64,000 nucleotides of DNA from Anthopleura xanthogrammica (taxonomy: Eukaryota > Cnidaria > Anthozoa > Actiniaria > Actiniidae), in contig OZ025216.1 of the NCBI GenBank assembly GCA_964019055.1, forward strand, positions 7,739,414 to 7,803,413, read 5' to 3'. The position numbers and the translations under genes were made by a program. The notes under the pieces are model-generated. The model did not search any database. It worked only from the letters and a program-made list of their open reading frames with translations, and was not told the DNA's origin. Below, piece after piece: positions 1 through 12,100 of this stretch (position 1 is the first letter of the stretch; the number at the start of each line of letters is the position of its first letter).

Positions 1-114
1 CTGTAATGCCACTGACTTCCTCCATTCTATCAAAAGTCAGTTCTTATTTTTGGAAGTACTGTGATGTACCACGACTAAAGGACATTTTTAGAAGGTTGAT
101 TAAGCTCGATCATT

Positions 115-600
115 TTAATTAAATAGCACTCTTTTAAAATAACACTGGAGATTGTGAGTACAATGAATAGTTTGCAATACTTTGGACTGCCAGGAGTTTA
201 GTCTTGACCATTTAAAACTCAGTTGTTTAGCTATCAGTATGCAAGCACTACATATATAGAGTTTATATCTACATACCAATTTTTTTTCTCTCCCACCTGA
301 AATGAAATATCGGTCTATTAATAAGTAACAAGCCAGTGTAAAAAAAAATGGATATTTCCTATCATAGGAATGGCATGACTGAAAGTGCGCGATGTGCTGT
401 GTGCTCTCATGATGCACGTGTTCCCAACCAATCAGAAAGCGAGATGTATAACAGTTATTTCATAATGCGTCATGAGTTCTGCCCTTTTACACAATAATGA
501 TGAACTTGTACATATTATGCAAGAGGTTGGTGACGAATAGCCTGTGTGCAGCCGGCGACTTTAACGCAGTATAGGTGACGAAATCCTTAGTTTGCATTCT
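115..600. other. Non-coding stretch, no gene seen
   Basis: A 100-codon minus-strand ORF lies at 115-417 and is repeated at 42,975-43,277. The DNA there seems unchanged between A and B, so it gives no substitution evidence, and the equivalent region of copy C is rearranged and does not keep the frame. I regard it as non-coding. Nothing else is recognised here. Confidence 0.5.
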
Positions 601-625
601 CTCAGTTCACGCGTTCTCATCAAGG

Positions 626-1069
626 GAGCACGGCAGAAATAAATTTATTGATTGGTCTTCCTGTGGTATTGAAGTGTGCTGACGAATGCATGCGGCGGCT
701 TTCCACGAAAATATAGCGTGGGTTGAGTGGGTTCACTTAAATATCCAAGATGGCGCTTACATAATATTGACCCATGAGCACGGCAGAGATAAATTTATTG
801 ATTGGTCTTCCTGTGGTAATGACGTTTGCTGACGAATGCGGTTTTCCACGAAAATATAGCGTGGGCTCACGTAAATATCCAATATGGTGGCTTACATAAT
901 ATTGACGCGTCAATAATATATAACGTCCGCCATATTTGTTTACCTATGAGCCCGCACGCATTTTAAGAAAACAGCGTTGCATCAACACCACAGGAAGCCC
1001 GTGCGCTTAGAAAAGCTGCACGTTAATACCACAGGATGACCAATCAATAAATTTATCTCTGCCGTGCTC
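626..1069. mobile_element. MITE-like element with about 49-bp terminal inverted repeats (copy A)
   Basis: The right end (1,021-1,069) is the reverse complement of 776-824 with only a few mismatches. The shared end begins GAGCACGGCAGAGATAAATT. A second, direct copy of the left end starts at 626, so the left side is duplicated. The inside is a weaker palindrome centred on GACGCGTC near 905. There is no coding capacity, as expected of a non-autonomous DNA transposon; the superfamily is not identified. Confidence 0.7.
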
Positions 1070-1398
1070 TCTGTTCTCATCAGTACAAATCAAAGGTTCA
1101 TGGAAATGGTCCAAAGTCCCTCAATACCGTGCTTTAAAAAAATAATAATTAGGAGCTATCAACCCTAGCGGCAATTTGCTTTGTTTGCACCAAATATTCT
1201 TGACCCTTGGACCCTTTCCTTGGATTCACCAACAAACACTCAGTGCCTAGCCTCCTACGCAGACGCTCTTAGGGTCGTCACGCAATACAAGAGAAACGTT
1301 GCGTGACGACGTGACGACCCTGATTATGATTCTTTTATTAAATCTATAAATTAGAATTAAGAACATATCTAATAATACATACCCGAGGTTGCCATTAC

Positions 1399-2267
1399 GT
1401 ACTTATTCTTGGTGGTAGGTTGGTGCTGATCATGAAGGGCAGGTAGTTCCCCTGAAGGTGAAGCATGGAACCCATTCTCACTATTAGGCTGTTCAGTGGA
1501 GAGCGAGGATTCGGCCCCTTCTGTTGGTTCTCCAGTCTCTCTACCTTTTTTTATTTCGAACATGAAAATCGAGATTGTGCAGTCGCGATCGTTTGTCTTT
1601 TTGTAACATCCCACTATAGTTTTTTCTTCTTCCAAGATAACTCGAAGTGGCCCAGCCTTGTTCAGTTTGCCATACTGAACCGCCTCATTAACGTGATAGA
1701 TATTACTCTGCGATTGGCTTTGGCTCACGCCGAAGGAAATGAACGTAAGATAGTCGGCACCACATTCCTTTCCTAGTCCATACAAGCTCTTGCTGGGATC
1801 TAGAATTTCATTAATTCCAACCTGTATCTTGCAGTATTTCATCATAAACTTGCTATCATTTAGATCTTCAGAATCACAGCACAAAAAGAAATGCCCATTA
1901 AATGCAATCACAAACGGGTTGTTTTCCAGGGGACATTCTTTCGGTTTCATGGACTTCTCATTCTTTTGAATCTCTATATACTAAATGACTGCTTTGGTCA
2001 CCTTTCCTTGGAAGTTGCTAACAGAACTATAAAAAAGGTATTTAGACCTTTCTAATTTATTCCTCTTGACTTTGGCTGAAGGATCTATGAAATATTCGAC
2101 GAAATGTTTAAGATCGGCATCTTTTTTCAAAAAGACTCCGTGGAATTTAATATTTGAAGATTTCTCCAGATTTCCTTCAGGTTTTTCCAGAATTGTCAAT
2201 TCAACAGTGGCAGTTCCTGCAGTAGCCGTATCCACGAAAGGCATTGTTGCTTTATACTGAAGATTAC
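1399..2267 (-). pseudogene. Gene copy 1, N-terminal and linker exons, broken
   Basis: This is the copy A version of the gene described at 57,301-58,023. The exon starts after a splice acceptor at 2,268-2,269 (pyrimidine-rich tract then CAG), and the ATG is at 2,242-2,244. A TAG at 1,981-1,983 stops translation after 87 codons; copy C has AAG (Lys) there. After the stop the same frame continues, but about 320 bp containing the intron and the first part of the linker exon are missing. The N-terminal domain therefore runs directly into the linker (ORF 1,369-1,950). The donor could be at 1,398 (after a Tyr codon) or about 15 bp further on. The coiled-coil exon would lie left of the window. Several further amino-acid differences from copy C fit decay. 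Confidence 0.7.
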
Positions 2268-3338
2268 CTGAATATAAAAGAAAAATGAGTTTAGTGTGTG
2301 TATAGATATGAAAAAATGAAATCCAAATCTACCTGTTCATGACACCCCCAAACAGACTTGGTTGCAACACTCCAGTTGGCTTAAGGTAATTCCCTCGAAA
2401 GAAAGGTTGCCAATAACTTTGTTCTGAAACTTTGTATGGACATTAGTGATGTAATGGACATTTAAAAACTGCAATAAAAAGAGGGGGTCACCATTCTCAT
2501 TTTCCCACTAGATACTCTTCAAATGTAGCAATATACAGATTTTATGGCGAAATGTGGTAGCAACCGGAAGTCGTAATCCAAAACGTTTATTCTCGGTTCA
2601 AAGTACTTCCTTACAATAAAACGTACCTATAATTCAAAGCTGAATAATCATTCTATACTTCTAAATCCATCAAAGTAATTAAAGGACTACAATAGTTGAA
2701 ATATTAGTGAAAAATGCAAGTATGCACACCTCTACGAACGTCCAGAAATCGTACACTTCAACTATTCTCATCAAAATATTTCAAAATTTATCCAATAAAG
2801 TTTCCTTCATATTTTGATATATGATTCCCAGAACCGTTTTTATTTAAAATCTTAAATAAAAAATGGGGGTCACCATTCTCGTTTTTTATTTATCTTTAAA
2901 AAACATCGAAAAATGGTCGAAAACTGGCACTTTTCCGAGGAGACTGGGGTGAGTTTTACAAAAATCAAATCGCTCAAAAAAGAGAAAAAAGTAGAATTTA
3001 GTTTTAAATAGAATTTTTACCTAGAATATGAAAGTAAAATGGCTAAACTCTGTAAGTTGCCTGCTTTTAATTGTATCCGCAGAAAACAAGGGAATTACCT
3101 TAATGAGGGTGAGCATCAGCAGGTCTTTTATGCGGGGAAGGCAGGGGCGTAGGCAGGGGGTGGGGCAGGAAACCCCTTCCTGTTGTCCTGCTGGCCGTTT
3201 GTTTTTAGTTGGTCGTTGTTTTGGGCTGCCCCCCCCCTCCCCCCCCTGCTAAACGAGAGGTGGAGTGGACTCCCGCTATTAAATAAGTGAATCACAGAAG
3301 CCACTAAGTGAGTATTGTAGGGGTTTGGTGCACTTTAA
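2268..3338. other. AT-rich intergenic stretch
   Basis: No gene is recognised. The sequence from about 2,690 to 3,285 is also in copy C (58,440-59,030) but absent from B, most simply a deletion in B. Near 3,140-3,240 there is a short G-rich minisatellite (units related to GGCAGGGGCGTA) followed by a C-rich run. Small ORFs here have no supporting features. Confidence 0.5.
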
Positions 3339-3406
3339 AAGGAGGGAGGGTAACCCTATCATTAGGGTTACCCTAGCAGGGCTACCCTAGGGTTACCTCC
3401 CTCCTT
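3339..3406. repeat. Palindrome with telomere-like TTAGGG/CCCTAA core (copy A)
   Basis: Arms of 18-19 bp (3,339-3,357 and 3,389-3,406) are reverse complements apart from a one-base indel. The inside contains TTAGGG and repeated ACCCTA words. It is probably part of a foldback element; two or three hexamers are too few to call an interstitial telomere. Confidence 0.6.
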
Positions 3407-3804
3407 GTAAACATGTTTAAAGAGGCGCTTAGAGTCAGTTTTTGGACACTAATTCCGATACTAGTCATTATTAGGTCAAAGGTGTTGGTTGCTTTTATAG
3501 TTTGTGAACTTGTTCGTACCATGCAGTAGAAATCAATAATGCATACTGGCTGAGAACCTGTGAAAATCCTGTGAAAGATAGCTGTAAATTTTTGAAATTT
3601 CGCAGAATTTTCACAGGTTTCAAAAAAAACGATTTTTCCAAGAATCAACATCAGCAGTTTTTTTCACAGGTCATTTTCGTGTTACCTATGTTTTCAAAAA
3701 ATTTAACAGGTTCTCATGCAGCCATTTATATCAGTTTTTGATCAGTGAAGCTTATTATCACGTGTGCTTACAGACAAGACAACTTCAAGTAATATATTTC
3801 ACAA

Positions 3805-3937
3805 ATAGAAAACGTTTGCCGTGTTTACATAGCCTGGTATAAACACGCGGTCAGGTTTGCGAGAAGTCTTGAGCTCTGTGTAAACCTCGCCTGCGGCTCG
3901 GTTTTACACAACAGCTCTCGACTTCTCCCAAACTTCC

Positions 3938-3968
<31 letters not shown>

Positions 3969-3983
3969 CATAACGTTTTCTAT
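3805..3983. mobile_element. Foldback/MITE with 44-bp inverted ends (copy A)
   Basis: The ends begin ATAGAAAACGTT and are inverted copies of each other over about 44 bp with a few mismatches. A shorter related inverted pair (GCCGTGTTTA...TAAACACGGC) follows at about 4,012-4,049. There is no coding capacity. Confidence 0.65.
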
Positions 3984-4762
3984 CTGTTTTATAAAATATT
4001 GAAATTGCCGTGTTTATATAGCCTCATGTAAACACGGCTATCAGCCAATCAGGCGCGCGTTATATCTGAACTATTTTATAAACAATATGAGTGGCCGTGT
4101 TGTGCCTGTTGTATTAGAAAGCGAGTGATTGTATATCTGATACAACACAGACACGAATATTGTATATTACTTATGAAAGGTCTAGGTGTATACATTCATG
4201 TTCTACTAAAATTTTAAAGATAAAATTGAATTTGGCTGAGAAAATTGGAGTTGAATTAAAGTTTATGCAAATCAGGACGATTTTATATCAATCTCCTCCA
4301 CGGACAATGACTTCTATTGTGTTTTCCTCATTAATTATTCATGAGTTTTATAATGTTTATATAAAGCGTTTTTAATCGAGTAGACGGCGAAACATGTCCA
4401 AATATTTCAACCAACTAATCAATAATTATACTAAAAACAGATATACAGGATAAAAGAACAAAGAAATTAAAGAATTAGAAACTCAGTGATGAAGATAAAA
4501 CAAGGACTAAGGGACTCGATTCTGAGAAATCTTGAATCAAATAGACTGTGACGTTCCGTGTTAAAGTTGCGATAATCAGTACAAGTGAAGATTCCCAAGA
4601 CTGTCTGGGCTGTAAAACAGATAAAATATAATTTTTACCCACCTTTTTGCACTCAGTTTTGGCACTTTTAAGGGGATATGTTTTCCTTTATACGAAGATG
4701 AGTTGAGTTCTCCATGCAATTTCCGTCTTTGTACGTACTTCCAAGAAACCTGCATCCTTGCG

Positions 4763-4770
4763 TGACGTCA
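4763..4770. promoter_or_regulatory. CRE-like palindrome TGACGTCA
   Basis: The octamer sits in a 14-bp palindrome (GCGTGACGTCACGC) that is kept in copies B and C. It matches the CREB/ATF consensus. No nearby promoter is evident, so function is only possible. Confidence 0.3.
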
Positions 4771-4899
4771 CGCGAACCACAGGCTTCCCATAGAAAGACC
4801 AACAAAGCCGGTTTGGATCCAGGTGAATAGTTTTATATAAATAAACTCGTTTATCCCGACCATTAAATAGACCATAAACTCCTTGCATCACTTATGAAT

Positions 4900-4983
4900 G
4901 CAGCTCAATTTGGAGGACAAAACAATATGTTCCAATTCTCAGGAGATTGAAATTCCTTTATTTTCTCCTCCAAATTGAGCTGC
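4900..4983. repeat. 18-bp inverted repeat, 48-bp loop (copy A)
   Basis: GCAGCTCAATTTGGAGGA at 4,900-4,917 is repeated in perfect inverted form at 4,966-4,983. The structure is kept in all three copies. It could be a small foldback element or a hairpin; nothing shows a function. Confidence 0.65.
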
Positions 4984-5423
4984 TTTGACGTCGCGTGCAA
5001 GGGATCTATACAGTAAAATACGACTCATTAAAACAGCTAACGTTTATTTCTGTTCAATTCTTGACTGAAATACAATTGTGTTGCTTTTAAAACTTATCAA
5101 CATGATGACAGATAAAGTCCTAGTTACAATGCATAGGACACTGCAGCCCACATTCTATATAAAAGCTCTAATACTATGGATTACATTTGCAGCTCATAGC
5201 AGGTAAAGTAGTTAGAGTATGTCTGGCTCCCCAATGAACCTAGCCTAATAAGTCCTAGCTAGTTACAGGGTTCGTACATGATCCTCTGTGAGAATTTCCA
5301 AAACTTTCCAAAGCCTTTTGACTCAAATTTCCAAAATTACACAAAGCGCAAAACTGAAGCCAAATTCATGGATCTGAAAGATTCAACATATTACATTTAC
5401 AACGAAAACAATTATTTGCAAGT

Positions 5424-5658
5424 CATGAAGGTTTATACTTCCAAAATGTAAATGACAGGCTTCATTTAATATACAAATAACAGGTTCACAGAAAAAGTAT
5501 TTAATAAGCATCATCATTATACTCATGGTTTTCACAATGTTTACAGTAAATTTTGGTGTCTGATAATGGCCAGTGTTTAGTATTATAAGTAAAACAAATA
5601 TACTCAAAAGCCTGGGGTGACGTCACGGTCATTATCATATTGAAGTATAAACCTTCAT
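5424..5658. mobile_element. MITE-like element with eroded left end (copy A)
   Basis: Counterpart of the B element at 48,200-48,450. The right inverted end is present with its TGACGTCA at 5,618-5,625, but a small deletion removed the TGACGTCA part of the left end. Confidence 0.6.
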
Positions 5659-5829
5659 ATCTTAAAGAAGCAACACTCAAATGAAGAAATATATTACCAT
5701 TCAACTAGTCGCTTCATGTAGAATTGATGCAGAAAGTATTGTATCAGGGGTAAGGTGCACTTTAAAAGTATGTGTTAGCGATTCTGAATGAATGATTTAA
5801 TTCTTTAATTGCTAGGCAACATGTGGAAT

Positions 5830-6005
5830 GGATTGGAAACTGAGTAGGATAAGTGGAAAGAAAAGAAAAAAGTGAAGATGAGAAGACAAGAGAGCGGAAA
5901 AGAGGACAGCAAAAGAGGATGGGAAACTGAAACAAAGAGAAGAAAGGAAATCAAGGCAATGAAATGAAAAGTAAAAAGAGAAACGGAAATGAAATAGAAT
6001 GAATG
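5830..6005. repeat. Purine-rich tract (copy A)
   Basis: The plus strand is almost only A and G for about 170 bp (GAAAAG, GGAAA, GAGAAG words). Reading the minus strand gives an artefactual Ser/Phe/Leu-rich ORF. The tract lies just before the satellite array and its counterparts hold the same place in B and C. Confidence 0.6.
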
Positions 6006-6499
6006 CATGAACTATGAGAAGTTAAAAAGAAGAGCACTAATGGTTGTACTGAAATGTTTCAGTAAATTAAATTTACCGAATAAATTTTTAATGTTTTTCT
6101 TGCATGGCTTTGTGACATTTTATATTTTTGGTCACGTGATATCCGTTTAGCACTGAAACAATAGCACAAAGGAATTATCATATACCTCTGGGGGGGGAAA
6201 CAGAAAACTGAGGATAAACGAAAAGGAATAAAAATTGAATGTACACGAGATCGATTGGATGAACGAAAAGTGATAAGAATGTACACGCGATGGATTGGAT
6301 GAACGAAAAGGAATAAAAATGTACACGAGATGGATTGGATGACCGAAAAGGAATAAGAATGTACACGAGATGGATTGGATGAACGAAAAGGAATAAGAAT
6401 GTACACGAGATGGATTGGATGAACAAAAAGGAATAAGAATGTACACGAGATGGATTGGATGAACGCATAGGAATAAGAATGTACACGAGATGGATTGGA

Positions 6500-8820
6500 T
6501 GAACGCATAGGATTAAGAATGTACACGAGATGGATTGGATGAACGCATAGGAATAAGAATGTACACGAGATGGATTGAATTTATGCATCAGAATAAGAAT
6601 GTACACGAGATGGATTGAATTAATGCATAAGAATAAGAATGTACACGAGATGGATTGGATGAACGCATAGGAATAAGAATGTACACGAGATGGATTGAAT
6701 TAATGCATAAGAATAAGAATGTACACGAGATGGATTGGATGAACAAATAGGAAAAAGAATGAACACGAGATGGATTTGATGAACACATAGGAATAAGAAT
6801 GTACACGAGATGGATTGGATGAACGCATAGGAATAAGAATGTACACGAGATGGATTGGATGAACGCATAGGATTAAATGTACACGAGATGGATTTGATGA
6901 ACGCATAGGAATAAGAATGTACACGAGATGGATTGGATGAACGCATAGGATTAAGAATGTACACGAGATGGATTGGATGAACGCATAGGAATAAGAATGT
7001 ACACGAGATAGATTGGATGAATAAATAGGAATAAGAATGTACACGAGATAGATTGGATGAATGCATAAGAATAAGAATGTACACGAGATGGATTGGATAA
7101 ACGCATAGGAATAAGAATGTACACGAGATGGATTGAATGAATGCATAGAAATAAGAATGTACACGAGATGGATTGGATGAACAAATATGAATAAGAATGT
7201 ACACGAGATGGATTGAATTAATGCATAAGAATAAGAATGTACACGAGATGGATTGGATGAACAAATAGGAAAAAGAATGAACACGAGATGGATTTGATGA
7301 ACACATAGGAATAAGAATGTACACGAGATGGATTGGATGAACGCATAGGAATAAGAATGTACACGAGATGGATTTGATGAACGCATAGGAATAAGAATGT
7401 ACACGAGATGGATTTGATGAACGCATAGGAATAAGAATGTACACGAGATGGATTGGATGAACGCATAGGATTAAGAATGTACACGAGATGGATTGGATGA
7501 ACGCATAGGAATAAGAATGTACACGAGATAGATTGGATGAATAAATAGGAATAAGAATGTACACGAGATAGATTGGATGAATGCATAAGAATAAGAATGT
7601 ACACGAGATGGATTGGATGAACGCATAGGAATAAGAATGTACACGAGATGGATTGAATGAATGCATAGGATTAAGAATGTACACGAGATGGATTGGATGA
7701 ACGCATAGGAATAAGAATGTACACGAGATGGATTGAATTTATGCATCAGAATAAGAATGTACACGAGATGGATTGAATTAATGCATAAGAATAAGAATGT
7801 ACACGAGATGGATTGGATGAACGCATAGGAATAAGAATGTACACGAGATGGATTGAATTAATGCATAAGAATAAGAATGTACACGAGATGGATTGGATGA
7901 ACAAATAGGAAAAAGAATGAACACGAGATGGATTTGATGAACACATAGGAATAAGAATGTACACGAGATGGATTGGATGAACGCATAGGAATAAGAATGT
8001 ACACGAGATGGATTGGATGAACGCATAGGATTAAATGTACACGAGATGGATTTGATGAACGCATAGGAATAAGAATGTACACGAGATGGATTGGATGAAC
8101 GCATAGGATTAAGAATGTACACGAGATGGATTGGATGAACGCATAGGAATAAGAATGTACACGAGATAGATTGGATGAATAAATAGGAATAAGAATGTAC
8201 ACGAGATAGATTGGATGAATGCATAAGAATAAGAATGTACACGAGATGGATTGGATAAACGCATAGGAATAAGAATGTACACGAGATGGATTGAATGAAT
8301 GCATAGAAATAAGAATGTACACGAGATGGATTGGATGAACAAATATGAATAAGAATGTACACGAGATGGATTGAATTAATGCATAAGAATAAGAATGTAC
8401 ACGAGATGGATTGGATGAACAAATAGGAAAAAGAATGAACACGAGATGGATTTGATGAACACATAGGAATAAGAATGTACACGAGATGGATTGGATGAAC
8501 GCATAGGAATAAGAATGTACACGAGATGGATTTGATGAACGCATAGGAATAAGAATGTACACGAGATGGATTTGATGAACGCATAGGAATAAGAATGTAC
8601 ACGAGATGGATTGGATGAACGCATAGGATTAAGAATGTACACGAGATGGATTGGATGAACGCATAGGAATAAGAATGTACACGAGATAGATTGGATGAAT
8701 AAATAGGAATAAGAATGTACACGAGATAGATTGGATGAATGCATAAGAATAAGAATGTACACGAGATGGATTGGATGAACGCATAGGAATAAGAATGTAC
8801 ACGAGATGGATTGAATGAAT
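6500..8820. repeat. Higher-order duplication inside the array, offset 1,158 bp
   Basis: The unit-variant order from about 6,500 to 7,660 is repeated from about 7,658 to 8,818, including the same 38-bp short unit (near 6,871 and 8,029). The near-identity over 1.1 kb shows a recent block duplication. Confidence 0.85.
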
Positions 8821-9159
8821 GCATAGAAATAAGAATGTACACGAGATGGATTGGATGAACAAATATGAATAAGAATGTACACGAGATAGTTGGATGAACA
8901 AATAGGAATAAGAATGTACACGAGATAGTTGGATGAACAAATAGGAATTAGAATGTACACGAAATGGATTGGATGAACGCATAGGAATAAGAATGTACAC
9001 GAGATGGATTGAATTAATGCATAAGAATAAGAATGTACACGAGATGGATTGGATGAACAAATAGGAAAAAGAATGAACACGAGATGGATTTGATGAACAC
9101 ATAGGAATAAGAATGTACACGAGATGGATTGGATGAACGCATAGGAATAAGAATGTACA

Positions 9160-12100
9160 CGAGATGGATTTGATGAACGCATAGGAATAAGAATGTACAC
9201 GAGATGGATTTGATGAACGCATAGGAATAAGAATGTACACGAGATGGATTGGATGAACGCATAGGATTAAGAATGTACACGAGATGGATTGGATGAACGC
9301 ATAGGAATAAGAATGTACACGAGATAGATTGGATGAATAAATAGGAATAAGAATGTACACGAGATAGATTGGATGAATGCATAAGAATAAGAATGTACAC
9401 GAGATGGATTGGATGAACGCATAGGAATAAGAATGTACACGAGATGGATTGAATGAATGCATAGAAATAAGAATGTACACGAGATGGATTGGATGAACAA
9501 ATATGAATAAGAATGTACACGAGATAGTTGGATGAACAAATAGGAATAAGAATGTACACGAGATAGTTGGATGAACAAATAGGAATTAGAATGTACACGA
9601 AATGGATTGGATGAACACATAGGAATAAGAATGTACACGAGATGGATGTGATGAACGCATAGGAATAAGAATGTACACGAGATGGATTGAATGAATGCAT
9701 AAGAATAAGATGTATGAATGCATAGAAATAAGAATGTACACGAGATGGATTGGATGAACGTATAGGAATAAGAATGTATACAAGCTTGATTGAATGTATC
9801 CATAAGAATAAGATGAATGAATGCATAGAAATAAGAATGTACACGAGATGGATTGGATGAACGCATAGGAATAAGAATGTACACGAGCTGGATTGAATGA
9901 ATGCATAAGAATAAGATGAATGAATGCATAGAAATAAGAATGTACACGAGATGGATTGGATGAACACATAGGAATAAGAATGAACACGAGATGGATTGGA
10001 TGAACGCATAGGAATAAGAATGTATACCAGATGGATTAGATGAACGCATAGGAATAAGAATGTACACGAAATGGATTGGAAGAACAAATAGAAATAAAAA
10101 TGTAAACGAGATAGATTGCATGGATGAACAAATAGGAATAAGAATGTGCACGAGATAGATTGGATGAACGAATAGGTATAAGAATGTACACGAGATGGAT
10201 TTGATGAACGCATAGGAATAAGAATGTACACGAGATAGATTGGATGAACAAATGGGAATAAGAATGTACACGCGATGGATTTGATGAACGCAAAGGAATA
10301 AGAATGTACACGAGATGGATTGGATGACCGAAAAAGAATAAGAATGTACACGAGATGGATTGGATGAACGAAAAGGAATAAGAATGTACACGAGATGGAT
10401 TGGATGAACAAAAAGGAATAAGAATGTACACGAGATGGATTGGATGAACGAAAAGGAATAAGAATGTACACGAGATGGATTGGATGAACAAAAAGGAATA
10501 AGAATGTACACGAGATGGAATGGATGAACGCATAGGAATAAGAATGTACACGAGATGGATTGAATTAATGCATCAGAATAAGAATGTACACGAGATGGAT
10601 TGGATGAACAAATAGGAAAAAGAATGAACACGAGATGGATTTGATGAACACATAGGAATAAGAATGTACACGAGATGGATTGGATGAACGCATAGGAATA
10701 AGAATGTACACGAGATGGATTGGATGAAAAAAAAAAGAATAAGAATGTACACGAGATGGATTGGATGAACGCATAGGAATAAGAATGTACACGAGATGGA
10801 TTGGATGACCGAAAAGGAATAAGAATGTACACGAGATGGATTGGATGAACGAAAAGGAATAAGAATGTACACGAGATGGATTGGATGAACAAAAAGGAAT
10901 AAGAATGTACACGAGATGGATTGGATGAACGCATAGGAATAAGAATGTACACGAGATGGATTGGATGAACGCATAGGATTAAGAATGTACAAGAGATGGA
11001 TTGGATGAACGCATAGGAATAAGAATGTACACGAGATGGATTGAATTTATGCATCAGAATAAGAATGTACACGAGATGGATTGAATTAATGCATAAGAAT
11101 AAGAATGTACACGAGAAGGATTGAATGAACGCATAGGAATAAGAATGTACACGAGATGGATTGAATTAATGCATAAGAATAAGAATGTACACGAGATGGA
11201 TTGGATGAACAAATAGGAAAAAGAATGAACACGAGATGGATTTGATGAACACATAGGAATAAGAATGTACACGAGATGGATTGGATGAACGCATAGGAAT
11301 AAGAATGTACACGAGATGGATTGGATGAAAAAAAAGGAATAAGAATGTACACGAGATGGATTGGATGAACGCATAGGAATAAGAATGTACACGAGATGGA
11401 TTGGATGAACAAAAAGGAATAAGAATGTACACGAGATGGATTGGATGAACAAATTGGAAAAAAGAATGAACACGAGATGGATTTGATGAACACATAGGAA
11501 TAAGAATGTACACGAGATGGATTTGATGAACGCATAGGAATAAGAATGTACACGAGATGGATTGGATGAACAAAAAGGAATAAGAATGTACACGAGATGG
11601 ATCGGATGAACGAAAAGGAATAAGAATGTACACGAGATGGATTGGAAGAACAAAAAGTAATAAGAATGTACACGAGATGGATTAGATGAACGCATAGGAA
11701 TAAGAATGTACACGAGATGGATTGAATTAATGCATAAGAATAAGAATGTACACGAGATGGATTGGATGAACAAATAGGAAAAAGAATGAACACGAGATGG
11801 ATTTGATGAACACATAAGAATAAGAATGTACACGAGATGGATTTGATGAACGCATAGGAATAAGAATGTACACGAAATGGATTGGATGAACGCATAGGAT
11901 TAAGAATGTACACAAAATGGATTGGATGAACACATAGGAATAAGAATGTACACGAGATAGATTGAATGAATAAATAGAAATAAGAATGTACACGAGATAG
12001 ATTGCATGAACGCATAGGAATAAGAATGTACACGAGATGGATTGAATTATTGCATAAGAATAAGAATGTACACGAGATGGATTGGATGAACGCATAGGAA

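Noticed and set aside
115..417. 100-codon minus ORF, also at 42,975-43,277
   Set aside because: Copies A and B are too alike to show constraint, and copy C breaks the frame.
1465..1776. Plus-strand ORF of 103 codons, with relatives at 44,517 and 57,191
   Set aside because: Antisense to the N-terminal exon; no splice or family support.
3339..3406. Interstitial telomere
   Set aside because: Only a few hexamers, arranged in inverted rather than tandem form.
5805..6008. Ser/Phe/Leu-rich minus ORFs over the purine tract (also 48,493-48,777 and 60,980-61,264)
   Set aside because: Low-complexity polypyrimidine reading; likely chance.
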